Assembly (NCBI GenBank): GCA_903864435.1
Contig: CAIPFY010000135.1
Coordinates: forward strand, 1-45,540
Length of the DNA stretch: 45,540 bases
Origin: an uncultured Chloroflexota bacterium
Lineage (GTDB): Bacteria > Chloroflexota > Anaerolineae > Aggregatilineales > Phototrophicaceae
Direction of reading: 5' to 3'
Shown: positions 34,139 through 42,809 of the stretch, piece by piece
Layout: each line of letters begins with the position of its first letter
Numbering within the stretch: the stretch's first letter is position 1
The notes under the pieces: generated by a model
Told to the model about the DNA's origin: nothing
The model's input: only the letters and a program-made list of their open reading frames with translations
Database searches by the model: none
Position numbers and translations under genes: made by a program

Positions 34139-35530
34139 GTGGGTGCTGTCAATGGAACTGCCCGGGTTGACCGGTTGTATGGCAAGAAAGTCGCGGTGCT
34201 GGGGTTCGCCCGTCAGGGGAAGGCGCTGGCACGCTGGTTGCCCACTGTGGGGGCGCGAGTGCTGGTGAGCGATTCGCGGTCGCCGGAACAACTGGCGTCC
34301 GAAATGGCTGCGTTCCCGGATGTGGAATTTGTACTGGGCGGGCATCCCGAAAGTTTGCTTGCTGGCGTGGATGTGCTGTGCTTGTCGGGCGGCGTGCCGC
34401 TGGATTTGCCGATTGTGCAGGCCGCCATTCGTCAGCGCATTCCCCTGACGAATGATGCGCAGATGTTCATCGAACGCTGCCCCGCGCCGGTGGTGGGCAT
34501 CACGGGCAGCGCAGGCAAGACGACGACCACCACGCTCACGGGCGAAATCTTCAAACGGGCAGGGCGCACTACATGGGTGGGCGGCAACATCGGCGATGTG
34601 CTGCTGGATGTGCTGCCGCAGATCGAACCCGCGCATACAGTGGTGATGGAACTCTCTAGTTTCCAGCTGGAATTGATGACCAGCAGCCCGCACACGGCTG
34701 CCGTTTTGAACATCACCCCCAATCATCTTGACCGCCACGAAACGATGGACAATTACATCCGCGCCAAAGCCCAAATTGTCCTGCATCAGAAACCGGACGA
34801 TGTGGCGGTGCTGGGGCTGGATGACGAAGGCAGTCGCGGGTTGGCGGATGGCGTCCCCGGCGGGTTGGCGTGGTTCAGCGCCCACACGATGGTGCCGGAT
34901 GGCGCATTCCTCGCCGGACAGCGGTTGCTGGTGGCTGGACGTGCCAGCGCCAACGGCGATACACGGGTGGTCTGTGACCGCGATACCGTGCCGCTGCGGG
35001 GCGACCATAACATCCTGAACGCGCTGGCGGCCTGCGCGATCTGTGGGGTGAACGGCGTGGAACCGGAAGTGATGGCGGCGACTATCCGCGATTTCAAGGC
35101 GGTTCCGCACCGTCTGGAGGTGGTGCGGGTGGTGAACGGTGTGACCTATATCAACGACAGCATCGCCACCGCGCCCGAACGGGTGGTGGCCGCGCTGCAT
35201 AGCTTCACCGAACCGGTGGTGCTGCTGGCCGGTGGCAAGGACAAGAAACTGCCGTGGGAGGAGATGATGCGTCTCGCCCGTAGCTGTTGCCGGCATATCG
35301 TGGCTTTCGGCGCGGCGGGCGATCTGGTGGCGGACGTGGCGCAGAAGGTCGGCGCGGAAGCCGGATGGGTGACTCGCGTGGAGACGCTAGAACAGGCGGT
35401 GGCGGCGGCGGCGGCTCATGCGCAGGCCGGTGATGTGGTGCTGCTCTCGCCGGGGGGGACGAGCTACGATGCTTATGTGGACTTCGCGGCACGCGGGGAA
35501 CACTTTCGAGCGTTGGTGATGCAGCTATAA
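34139..35530 (+). CDS. murD: UDP-N-acetylmuramoylalanine--D-glutamate ligase MurD
   Basis: A 463-residue cytoplasmic ATP-dependent ligase that adds D-Glu to UDP-MurNAc-L-Ala. The N-terminal Rossmann-like part (VAVLGFARQG) is followed by the P-loop GITGSAGKTTTTT, the NITPNHLDRH motif and YINDSIATAP, and LLAGGKDKKL in the C-terminal domain. The GTG start has an AGGAG site five bases upstream. Only MurC and MurD of the Mur ligases are in this cluster. A family 2 repeat starts ten bases after the stop. Confidence 0.95.
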   Translation: MGAVNGTARVDRLYGKKVAVLGFARQGKALARWLPTVGARVLVSDSRSPEQLASEMAAFPDVEFVLGGHPESLLAGVDVLCLSGGVPLDLPIVQAAIRQRIPLTNDAQMFIERCPAPVVGITGSAGKTTTTTLTGEIFKRAGRTTWVGGNIGDVLLDVLPQIEPAHTVVMELSSFQLELMTSSPHTAAVLNITPNHLDRHETMDNYIRAKAQIVLHQKPDDVAVLGLDDEGSRGLADGVPGGLAWFSAHTMVPDGAFLAGQRLLVAGRASANGDTRVVCDRDTVPLRGDHNILNALAACAICGVNGVEPEVMAATIRDFKAVPHRLEVVRVVNGVTYINDSIATAPERVVAALHSFTEPVVLLAGGKDKKLPWEEMMRLARSCCRHIVAFGAAGDLVADVAQKVGAEAGWVTRVETLEQAVAAAAAHAQAGDVVLLSPGGTSYDAYVDFAARGEHFRALVMQL

Positions 35531-35539
35531 TGAAAGATG

Positions 35540-35590
35540 CCCCCTCATCCCCGTCCCTTCCGCTGCGCGCCAGGGCGAAGGGTGTAAGAC
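35540..35590. repeat. Interspersed repeat, family 2, copy 2
   Basis: Same element type as 10777-10826, here between murD and ftsW. The two copies share CCCCCTCATCCCCG, then CCGCTGCGCGCCAG, GCGAAGGG and GTAAG. Both start within ten bases of a stop codon. Confidence 0.7.
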
Positions 35591-35649
35591 AAAGACAGGG
35601 ATTTCGCGTGGGCAAGGGCTTTTGGGGACAAAAATAGAATGAGGATGGC

Positions 35650-36945
35650 ATGACCGACCAACCGTTGAATCTGCCGGAATCCCCCGCGCCCCGTCCGGTG
35701 CGGGCTACCCCGCGTTCGGCTCCGCGCTTTGTGGCGACGGAGGCGGCGGGTGAAAAACGGCGCGGCTTTCTGGGGACGCTGGATAGCACCCTGCTGGTCA
35801 TCGTGGGGGTGTTGCTGGCGATCGGGTTGATGATGGTGTACAGCACCACCTTCGACTGGAGCTACCAGACCTACGGCAACCAGTCCACGATTTTTTTGAA
35901 GCACCTTCGTAACGCGCTCATCGGCGCGGCGCTGATGATTATTTTGACGTTTGTGGATTACCGCATCTGGCGGCGGCTGGCGGTGATTATCCTGCTCATG
36001 ACCATCGGTGCGCTGGTGGCGGTGCTGCTGTTCGGGGACGATACTTTTGGCGCTCGTCGTGCGCTGATTAACGGCTCGTTCCAGCCCGGTGAACTGGCGG
36101 AACTGACGATCGTGGTCTATATGGCGGCGTGGCTGAGTTCGCGGCGGATGCAGGTGCGCAGCCTGACGAATGGCTTGCTGCCGTTCGCGGTGCTGGTGAG
36201 CATCGTCAGCGGGCTGGTGCTGCTTCAGCCGGACATCAGTACGGCGGCGACTATCCTCGTCGTCGGCTCGATCATGTTCTTTCTGGCGGGCGCTGATCTG
36301 GTTCACATGTCGGTGGCTGGGGTGCTGGTGGCGGTGGTGGGTGTGATCTGGGTGACGAACTTTGGCCCGGATTATGCACAGGGACGGCTGGACTCGTATT
36401 TGAACAGCGTGACCGATGTGACACAGGCCGACTACCATGTGCAGCAGGCCATTATCGCCTTCAGCAACGGCGGCCTGACCGGGTTGGGATTGGGTCAGGG
36501 CAAGCAGAAGTTTGCCAACCTGCCCGCGCCGCACACCGATAGCATTTTCGCGGTGATTGGCGAAGAACTGGGGCTGTTGGGCGCGACGCTGGTGGTGGCG
36601 TTGTATGTGGCGCTGGTGGTGCGCGGGCTACGCTTGGCGCGGCGGGCGGTGGATAATTTTGGCGCGTTGCTGGTGGCCGGGCTGACCATCTGGATCGCCC
36701 TCAAGGCGCTGCTGAACATCGCGGTGATGACGGCGATGGTGCCGCCAACGGGCGCGCCGCTGCCGTTCATCAGCTTTGGCGGCTCGTCGCTGGTGGTGCT
36801 GATGTCGGCAACGGGCTTAATGTTGAGCGTGGGACGGGTGCGGGCGCTGGAAGGGCTGCCCAAACGCGCTACGGTGGAACGGCGCAACGTCCTCGCCTAT
36901 CTGAAGCCCAACCGCGAGGACGGGCAAGAGCGCGAGTCGGTCTGA
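35650..36945 (+). CDS. ftsW: Peptidoglycan glycosyltransferase FtsW (SEDS family)
   Basis: A 431-residue SEDS membrane enzyme that polymerises lipid II at the septum with its partner class B PBP. A hydrophilic N-terminus of about 45 residues precedes roughly ten helices. Signatures include MVYSTT early, the conserved loop IGEELGLLGATLVVALY, and PPTGAPLPFISFGGSS near the end. The start is an ATG with a GAGG site. murG follows after 170 bases that contain a possible attenuator. Confidence 0.93.
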   Translation: MTDQPLNLPESPAPRPVRATPRSAPRFVATEAAGEKRRGFLGTLDSTLLVIVGVLLAIGLMMVYSTTFDWSYQTYGNQSTIFLKHLRNALIGAALMIILTFVDYRIWRRLAVIILLMTIGALVAVLLFGDDTFGARRALINGSFQPGELAELTIVVYMAAWLSSRRMQVRSLTNGLLPFAVLVSIVSGLVLLQPDISTAATILVVGSIMFFLAGADLVHMSVAGVLVAVVGVIWVTNFGPDYAQGRLDSYLNSVTDVTQADYHVQQAIIAFSNGGLTGLGLGQGKQKFANLPAPHTDSIFAVIGEELGLLGATLVVALYVALVVRGLRLARRAVDNFGALLVAGLTIWIALKALLNIAVMTAMVPPTGAPLPFISFGGSSLVVLMSATGLMLSVGRVRALEGLPKRATVERRNVLAYLKPNREDGQERESV

Positions 36946-37002
36946 AGTTTGCGGCGTTGGCAGACGCTACACCGATTGCATGAGCTAACGCTGTCCTCAA
37001 TT

Positions 37003-37060
37003 GGGATTGTCATGGACGAGTTCGCAATCCCCTGTCACAATGGGCGGGGGATTTTTGTTT
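37003..37060 (+). terminator. Candidate attenuator or terminator between ftsW and murG
   Basis: Segment A, GGGATTG (37003-37009), can pair with B, CAATCCC (37025-37031). B, as AATCCCC (37026-37032), can instead pair with C, GGGGATT (37047-37053), which runs into TTTTTGTTTT. These two pairings exclude each other. A further AATCCCC (37094-37100) lies just before the murG ribosome-binding site and could also pair with C. This is a pattern of terminator and anti-terminator; stems are short (7 bp). Confidence 0.5.
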
Positions 37061-37115
37061 TGCAGGCCAGCATAGACGGATGAAACCTGCTAAAATCCCC
37101 TGTGAGTGAGGTTTT

Positions 37116-38237
37116 ATGCAGGGTAAACAACCAATTCGCATTCTGGTGGCCGCCGGTGGAACGGGCGGTCATGTCTATCCGGCTCTGGCAATCGCAGAAG
37201 CGGCGATTCAACGCCAACCAGCGGTTCACCTGTCGTTCGTGGGCAGCGTGGATGGGTTTGAACGTCCGATGGTGCAGGCGGGGGGTATCGCGTTCGATAC
37301 CTACGACGAAGTGCTGTCGGGGCCGGTTCATGGCGTCAGCCTGCCGCGCAAAGTTTTGAGCGCCGTTCAACTGGCGCTAGGGACGCTGCAATCGTTGGGG
37401 CTGATGTGGCGGCGGAAGCCGGACGTGGTGCTGTTGACGGGCGGATGGGTGGGGCTGCCGGTGGCGCTGGCGGCGTGGCTGTGGCGCGTGCCGTCGCTGG
37501 TGTACCTGCCCGACATTGAGCCGGGGCTGACGATTCGCGTTGTGCGGCGCTTCGCACGGCTGGTCGCGCTGACCGTCCCCGAATCCGCTGCCTATTTTCC
37601 GCAGAATCGCACCGAAACCATCGGCTATCCGTTGCGCGGGCAAATGCTGGCGGCCACCCGTGCGGCGGGGCAGGCGCATTTCAAGCTCGATCCGGCGCGG
37701 CGGACGCTGCTGGTGTTCGGCGGTAGCCGGGGTGCGCGTGCCATCAACGCCGCGCTGCTCGATATTTTGCCTGCTCTGTTCGCGGCAGGGGTGCAGGTGA
37801 TTCATGTGACGGGCACGCTGGACTGGCCGGACATCCAAGCGAAACGGGATGCTCTGCCGGATACAACCCATTACCATGTTTTTCCGTATTTACATCAGGA
37901 GATGGGGTTGGCGATGGCAGCGGCTGATCTGGTGGTGAGCCGTTCCGGGGCAAGCGTGTTGGGCGAGTTCCCGCATTTTGGCCTGCCCGCCGTGTTGATT
38001 CCCTATCCCCATGCGTGGCGCTACCAGAAGGTGAACGCCGATTATCTGGCTGACCGGGGCGCGGCGGTGTGCTTGCCGGAAGCGGAGATGACCGCCGGCT
38101 TGCTGCCGCTGGTGCGCGATTTGCTAGGGAATGCGGCACGGCTACAGCCCATGCAGGCGGCGGCGGCGGCGCTTGCCCATCCACAGGCGGCACAGGCGGG
38201 CGCGGCGGCGCTCATCAAACTGGCGGAGGCGCGATGA
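37116..38237 (+). CDS. murG: UDP-GlcNAc:undecaprenyl-PP-MurNAc-pentapeptide GlcNAc transferase MurG
   Basis: A 373-residue peripheral membrane glycosyltransferase (GT28) that adds GlcNAc to lipid I, making lipid II. AGGTGGHVYPALA, the TGGWVGLPVALA donor-side helix, and the C-terminal SGASVLGEFPHFGLP with YQKVNA are present. The HEQN-type motif of E. coli MurG is replaced here by LPDIEPGL, which I think is common in Chloroflexota. The start is an ATG with a GTGAGG site. The stop overlaps the next gene as ATGA. Confidence 0.9.
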   Translation: MQGKQPIRILVAAGGTGGHVYPALAIAEAAIQRQPAVHLSFVGSVDGFERPMVQAGGIAFDTYDEVLSGPVHGVSLPRKVLSAVQLALGTLQSLGLMWRRKPDVVLLTGGWVGLPVALAAWLWRVPSLVYLPDIEPGLTIRVVRRFARLVALTVPESAAYFPQNRTETIGYPLRGQMLAATRAAGQAHFKLDPARRTLLVFGGSRGARAINAALLDILPALFAAGVQVIHVTGTLDWPDIQAKRDALPDTTHYHVFPYLHQEMGLAMAAADLVVSRSGASVLGEFPHFGLPAVLIPYPHAWRYQKVNADYLADRGAAVCLPEAEMTAGLLPLVRDLLGNAARLQPMQAAAAALAHPQAAQAGAAALIKLAEAR

Positions 38238-38770
38238 TCGAACTGGGCGCGGTGATGTATGTCATGATGGGGGTGTTTGGGTTCATCGGCTATCAGCGTG
38301 GCCTGAGCAAAGAACTGATTTCCCTCGCGGGCATCATTCTCGCGCTGTTTGCGCTGTTCCAGTTCAATAACCTGCTGCTGAACGTGCTGCTGGCGAATGT
38401 GCCGCCGGAACAGAAATTCGTGGTACAGTGTTTGCTCTTTGGTACGATTGTCTTTTTTGCGTATCAAACGCGAGGCTTGGGGCGTAAGCTGGCGAACGAT
38501 AGCGGCCGCGACAGTCTGCAATCCACCATTTTAGGGACGCTGATGGGCGCGGTGAATGGCTACCTGATCTGGGGATCGCTGTGGTATTTCATGCACATCA
38601 ACGGCTACCCGCTGTCGCCCTTCATTTCTGCGCCGCCAGCAGGGACGCAGAGCGCCGATATGATCGCCGCGCTGCCGCTGTACTTGCTGGCGGGCGGGCC
38701 AAACGGAGATGGGAACTTGTTGGCGTTTGCGGTCATTTTGTTATTCGTATTTGTGCTAATCTTGATCTGA
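38234..38770 (+). CDS. CvpA-like membrane protein (first of two)
   Basis: A 178-residue membrane protein, probably with four helices, of the CvpA-like group. It begins MIELGAVMYVMMGVFGFIGY and has QRGLSKELISLAG between its first two helices and a GTLMGAVNGYLIWG segment. The start overlaps the murG stop by four bases. It has the same length as the next gene and matches it in the order of segments (RGL-x-(K/R)EL, (F/Y)F-A-(Y/F)QTR, NGYLIWG), so the two are tandem paralogues. In Chloroflexota relatives, related small membrane genes sit near Mur genes; their role is unknown. Confidence 0.7.
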   Translation: MIELGAVMYVMMGVFGFIGYQRGLSKELISLAGIILALFALFQFNNLLLNVLLANVPPEQKFVVQCLLFGTIVFFAYQTRGLGRKLANDSGRDSLQSTILGTLMGAVNGYLIWGSLWYFMHINGYPLSPFISAPPAGTQSADMIAALPLYLLAGGPNGDGNLLAFAVILLFVFVLILI

Positions 38771-38825
38771 AGCAACGCGGACGCGCACAGGCGCTCCGTT
38801 TCAGGCACGCGGGGAGCAGCCGATC

Positions 38826-39362
38826 GTGGTTACGCTGTACAGCATGTTGTGGGTCTGCGCCGCTTTTTTCGCCATACTGGGGCTAATCCGGGGTTTGCGC
38901 CGTGAATTGATGGTGCTGGCCGGCGTTGTTCTGGCGAGTTTTACGCTGTCACAATTCGACGCGATTTTTCGCGGGTTGTTTCTGGCAACGATTCCGCGTG
39001 ACCAAGCCTGCCTTGTCCAACTGCTGATTTTCACCACCATTATGTACTTTGCGTTCCAGACGCGCAGTATCGGTGCGCTGGAGAACGACAAGACGCCGCG
39101 CAACAACCGCACACAGGATGCGATCCTCGGCGGGCTGGTGGGCGGGGTGAACGGCTACTTGATCTGGGGGCTGGTCTGGTACTTGCTGGATATTAACGAT
39201 TACCCGTTTGCGCCGTTGATTATCGCACCCGCCGCCAATTCGATCAGCGCACAGGCCATTTCCTCGATTCCGCTGGTGGCAATGGGCAGCGTGACCGGCG
39301 GCGGACAGGGGTTTATCGTGCTGGTCGTCGTAATGTTCGGGTTGCTGTTGTTCATCATCTGA
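38826..39362 (+). CDS. CvpA-like membrane protein (second of two)
   Basis: A 178-residue paralogue of the preceding gene, sharing RGL-x-(K/R)EL, (F/Y)F-A-(Y/F)QTR, VNGYLIWGL and a mostly membrane-spanning layout. The start is a GTG with a GGGAG site. A tandem pair inside a cell-wall cluster could form a heteromeric membrane complex; that is inference. Confidence 0.7.
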   Translation: MVTLYSMLWVCAAFFAILGLIRGLRRELMVLAGVVLASFTLSQFDAIFRGLFLATIPRDQACLVQLLIFTTIMYFAFQTRSIGALENDKTPRNNRTQDAILGGLVGGVNGYLIWGLVWYLLDINDYPFAPLIIAPAANSISAQAISSIPLVAMGSVTGGGQGFIVLVVVMFGLLLFII

Positions 39363-39564
39363 TCCACGAATCGAAACGATTCTCCAACCATTTTGTTATG
39401 CCTGAATCCCTTATGCGCTACACTGGGTAGTGTATCCAGCCCTTCGCCGCCGTATGATATGGGAAGTGTGGGTTTTGACAGGAACAGCCTGTTTGTCGCC
39501 GAGATTGCGACAGGGCAGGGGCGGAGTCTGTCTGCGTTCGGGGTGTGGCAAAGCGAGGACACGT

Positions 39565-40983
39565 TTGAAGATTCGACCGGGGCAGCATATTCATCTGGTG
39601 GGGATTGGTGGCGCGGGGCTGTCGGCCATTGCGCGCATCCTGCTGGGACAGGGATACCGCGTGTCCGGTTCAGACCGGGGCGCAAACCCGCAGACCGAGG
39701 CATTGGCGCGGGATGGCGCGGTGATCTATCAGGGGCATGATGCGCGATATGTGGACGGGGCGGACGCGCTTATCATTTCGTCGGCTGTGCCTGCTGACCA
39801 TGTAGAAGTGGCGGCGGCGCGTGATCGGTGTATTGCCGTTTACAAGCGGCAGGACATCATGGCTGATCTGATGATCGGGCGGCGCGTGATCGCGGTGGCG
39901 GGGACGCACGGCAAGACCACCACGACCTCGATGGTGGCGCATATCCTGCACGATTGCGGACGTGATCCCGGCTATATCGTGGGCGGGGTGATGGGCAGCA
40001 CCGGAACCAACGCCGCCTCCGGCACGGGGCCGCATTTCGTGATCGAAGCCGATGAGTACGACAATATGTTTCACGGCTTGAACCCCGATATTGCCATTCT
40101 GACCAGTATGGAATATGACCACCCGGACTTTTTCCCGACCTTTGAAATCATGGCCGATTCGTTTCGGGCATTTGTAGACCGCTTGCCGGACGAAGGGCTG
40201 CTGGTGGCCTGTGCCGCCGACGAATCCGCCACCCGTTTAGCCGCTAGACGGCTGGTGCATCATCAACATGCTGTGACCTACGGCCTTGACCATACGGGGG
40301 CGCGCTGGCGGGCGAAGAACCTGCGCCGTGAGGGCGAGTGGACGGTGTTTGATGTGTTCTCGTTCGAGGAAATGCCCGGCGAGGAGTTTCTGGGGACGGT
40401 ACACCTGCCCGTTCCCGGACGGCACAACATTTTGAACGCGCTGGCGGCGCTGGTGGTGGCCTACCGCGAACATATCCCGTTCGTGCTGGCGGCGGACGCG
40501 CTGCGGAGGTTTCGTCCGGCGGGGCGGCGCTTCGATCTGCGTGCCGAAGTGAACCGCGTGGCGGTGATTGATGATTATGCGCATCACCCCACCGCGATTC
40601 GGGTCACGCTGGAGGCAGCGCGCAGCCGCTACCCGAATCGGCAGATATGGGCGGTGTGGCAACCGCACACCTACAGCCGCACGCAGGCTTTGTTTGACGA
40701 CTATACGCGGGCGTTCGAGTCCGCCGATCATGTGCTGGTGACGGATATTTATGCCGCCCGTGAACAGGCCACGCCCGACAGCGTGACCGGAAAGGCGATG
40801 GCTGCCGCGATTGTCCATGCGGACGCGCAGCATACCCCGTCGCTGGACGATACCGCGCAGGCGTTGATTGCGCGGGTGACTTCCCCGGCGGTGGTCATTA
40901 TCATGAGCGCGGGGGATGCGCCGCGCATCGGGCAACTGCTGGTGGATGACCTGCGTAAACGGGCGGGGGGTGGGCAGTCATGA
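39565..40983 (+). CDS. murC: UDP-N-acetylmuramate--L-alanine ligase MurC
   Basis: A 472-residue cytoplasmic ATP-dependent ligase that adds L-Ala to UDP-MurNAc. It has HLVGIGGAGLSAIA (nucleotide-binding fold), GTHGKTTTTSM (P-loop), FVIEADEYDNMF, and DYAHHPTAIRVTL near the C-terminus. The start is a TTG at 39565 with a GAGGA site five bases upstream; the longer open frame upstream carries no family similarity. The stop overlaps murB as ATGA. The 202 bases before it show no clear promoter; a small palindrome (AACAG/CTGTT, 39483-39493) is present. Confidence 0.93.
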   Translation: MKIRPGQHIHLVGIGGAGLSAIARILLGQGYRVSGSDRGANPQTEALARDGAVIYQGHDARYVDGADALIISSAVPADHVEVAAARDRCIAVYKRQDIMADLMIGRRVIAVAGTHGKTTTTSMVAHILHDCGRDPGYIVGGVMGSTGTNAASGTGPHFVIEADEYDNMFHGLNPDIAILTSMEYDHPDFFPTFEIMADSFRAFVDRLPDEGLLVACAADESATRLAARRLVHHQHAVTYGLDHTGARWRAKNLRREGEWTVFDVFSFEEMPGEEFLGTVHLPVPGRHNILNALAALVVAYREHIPFVLAADALRRFRPAGRRFDLRAEVNRVAVIDDYAHHPTAIRVTLEAARSRYPNRQIWAVWQPHTYSRTQALFDDYTRAFESADHVLVTDIYAAREQATPDSVTGKAMAAAIVHADAQHTPSLDDTAQALIARVTSPAVVIIMSAGDAPRIGQLLVDDLRKRAGGGQS

Positions 40984-41885
40984 ACCTTCCCGCGCCTTAT
41001 CAAGAGCGATTGTTGCGCGATGAACCGCTGGGGCGGTATACCGCTGCACGGTTAGGCGGTGCGGCGGACGGGGTGTATATTGCCCGCGAGTCGGCGGTGG
41101 AACTGGCGCTGGTGATGCAGGCGGCGTGGTCGCAGGGCGTTCCGGTGCGGGTGCTGGGCGGCGGCGCGAATGTGCTGATTTCGGATGCCGGTTTTCGCGG
41201 GTTGGTGGTCATTAACGATGTGACCGATATTCATTTCGGGGACTGGCACGAGCGCCGGAATGTGGCGGCGGCGGCTGGCGTGGGGCTGACGGTGCTGGCA
41301 CGCAAATGCCAGAGCCGGGGCTTAAGTGGGCTGGAATGGGCGACCAGCGTGCCGGGGACAGTGGGCGGTGCGGTGGTCAACAACGCGGGCGCACACGGGA
41401 GCGACATCGCCGCGAACCTGATCGAGGCGGTGGTGCTGGACGAACAGCGCGGCGCGGTCATCCTCAGCCGCGACGAGCTGGCTTACGGCTACCGGACATC
41501 GGCGCTCAAAAGCCGCAGCGATCGGCGATTCGTGGTGCTGCTGGCGCAATTCGCGCTGACCGCCGATGATCCGGCGGCGATTCTGGCGCGGATGGAGTCG
41601 TTCATCGCGCATCGCAAGCGCACGCAGCCGCCGGGAGCGAGTCTGGGCAGCATTTTCAAGAATCCACCGGGCGACTATGCCGGACGCCTGATCGAGCAAG
41701 CCGGCTTGAAAGGCTATCGCATCGGCGGCGCGGAGATTTCGACTGTGCATGCCAACTTTTTCATCAACACCGGTGGGGCGACGGCGCGGGATTATCTGGC
41801 GCTGATTCGTCACGCACAGGCGCGTGTACAGGCGTTATATGGCGTGGAACTGGAACTGGAAGTGGAATTGGTGGGCGATTGGTGA
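40980..41885 (+). CDS. murB: UDP-N-acetylenolpyruvoylglucosamine reductase MurB
   Basis: A 301-residue FAD enzyme that reduces UDP-GlcNAc-enolpyruvate to UDP-MurNAc. FAD-binding VLGGGANVLISDAGF, GLEWATSVPGTVGGAV, the catalytic Ser of GASLGSIFKNP and a C-terminal ELEVELVG are present. Overlap with murC (ATGA) indicates coupling. The length suits the Bacillus-type (MurB type II) enzyme. Confidence 0.93.
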   Translation: MNLPAPYQERLLRDEPLGRYTAARLGGAADGVYIARESAVELALVMQAAWSQGVPVRVLGGGANVLISDAGFRGLVVINDVTDIHFGDWHERRNVAAAAGVGLTVLARKCQSRGLSGLEWATSVPGTVGGAVVNNAGAHGSDIAANLIEAVVLDEQRGAVILSRDELAYGYRTSALKSRSDRRFVVLLAQFALTADDPAAILARMESFIAHRKRTQPPGASLGSIFKNPPGDYAGRLIEQAGLKGYRIGGAEISTVHANFFINTGGATARDYLALIRHAQARVQALYGVELELEVELVGDW

Positions 41886-41904
41886 GTTTTATATCTTTGA
41901 TATG

Positions 41905-41933
41905 TTGGAAATCGTGTTAGATTGTGGAATAAT
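41905..41933 (+). promoter_or_regulatory. Likely internal promoter before ftsQ
   Basis: TTGGAA, a 17-base spacer and AATAAT in the 90-base gap between murB and ftsQ. The AT-rich setting stands out, and this could drive ftsQ-ftsA-ftsZ separately from the mur genes. Confidence 0.5.
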
Positions 41934-41975
41934 GCGGGTATCCAACGGACTCGGCAAGTTCGAGTGGGGTAGGGG

Positions 41976-42797
41976 ATGACTTCACGACCGCGAGAACGAC
42001 GGCGGGGAAATACGCGCACGCCCGGTATTCTGCGTGGGCCAGTGGCCGCGCCGGATGCGCAGGAGCGTCCTCCCGTTCAGCATGGCGCCAAACGCTGGGG
42101 GTTTAGCGGCCTGCGGGCGGTGAGCGCCATGATTAGTTTGCTGCTGGTGGTGGTGCTGGCGGTGTTCTTCGCCACCCCCATTTTCTACATCCACAGCATC
42201 TCGATTGCGGGTCTGAAGTATATGACCAAAGAGGAGATTTTCGCGCTCACCGGCGTGGCGGATTTGCACATTTTCTGGGTGGTTCCGGCGGAAGTGCGCC
42301 GCAACATCCTGCGTTCGCCTACTGTGGCTGACGCGCAGGTGACGACGGGCTGGCCGCCGAACATGGTGCAGGTGGTGGTGCAGGAGCGCGAACCGGCGCT
42401 GGTCTGGCAGCAGTCCGGCGTGAATACGTGGGTGGATGTGCAGGGGCGGGTGATGAACCAGCGCGAGGATCGCCCCGATTTGCTGCGGATCGAGTCCGAT
42501 GTGAACGATGGGCCGTTGGCGCCGAATGTGCTGGTTGATCTGGATGTGGTGACGGGGGCGCTTCAGTTGAAGGCGATTGCCCCTTCGCTGACCACCCTGC
42601 GCTACGACCCGATTAAAGGGTTGGGGTATCAGGATCAGCGCGGTTGGCAGACGTGGTTTGGGACTGGAACGAATATGCCGGAACGAATTCGGATATATAA
42701 TGCAATTGTCAACAATCTGATTTCACGCGGCATTCAGCCCAGTGAAATTAACGTCATGAACCCGGATGCTCCTTTTTATGCGGCGTTGAGGCGCTAA
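41976..42797 (+). CDS. ftsQ: Cell division protein FtsQ/DivIB
   Basis: A 273-residue bitopic membrane protein. A basic N-terminus of about 45 residues is followed by a membrane helix (about 48-71) and a POTRA domain starting HSISIAGLKYMTKEEIFAL, then the FtsQ beta domain. It links FtsL/DivIC to the septal synthase. A GTAGGGG stretch precedes the ATG closely. Confidence 0.85.
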   Translation: MTSRPRERRRGNTRTPGILRGPVAAPDAQERPPVQHGAKRWGFSGLRAVSAMISLLLVVVLAVFFATPIFYIHSISIAGLKYMTKEEIFALTGVADLHIFWVVPAEVRRNILRSPTVADAQVTTGWPPNMVQVVVQEREPALVWQQSGVNTWVDVQGRVMNQREDRPDLLRIESDVNDGPLAPNVLVDLDVVTGALQLKAIAPSLTTLRYDPIKGLGYQDQRGWQTWFGTGTNMPERIRIYNAIVNNLISRGIQPSEINVMNPDAPFYAALRR

Positions 42798-42809
42798 TGT
42801 ACCGTAATT

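Noticed and set aside
39483-39493. AACAG/CTGTT palindrome as a LexA-type box before murC
   Set aside because: Too short, without the full consensus, and with no SOS gene beside it.
41306-41813. Many overlapping open frames inside the mur and fts genes
   Set aside because: They are GC-rich shadow frames lacking ribosome-binding sites and family features.
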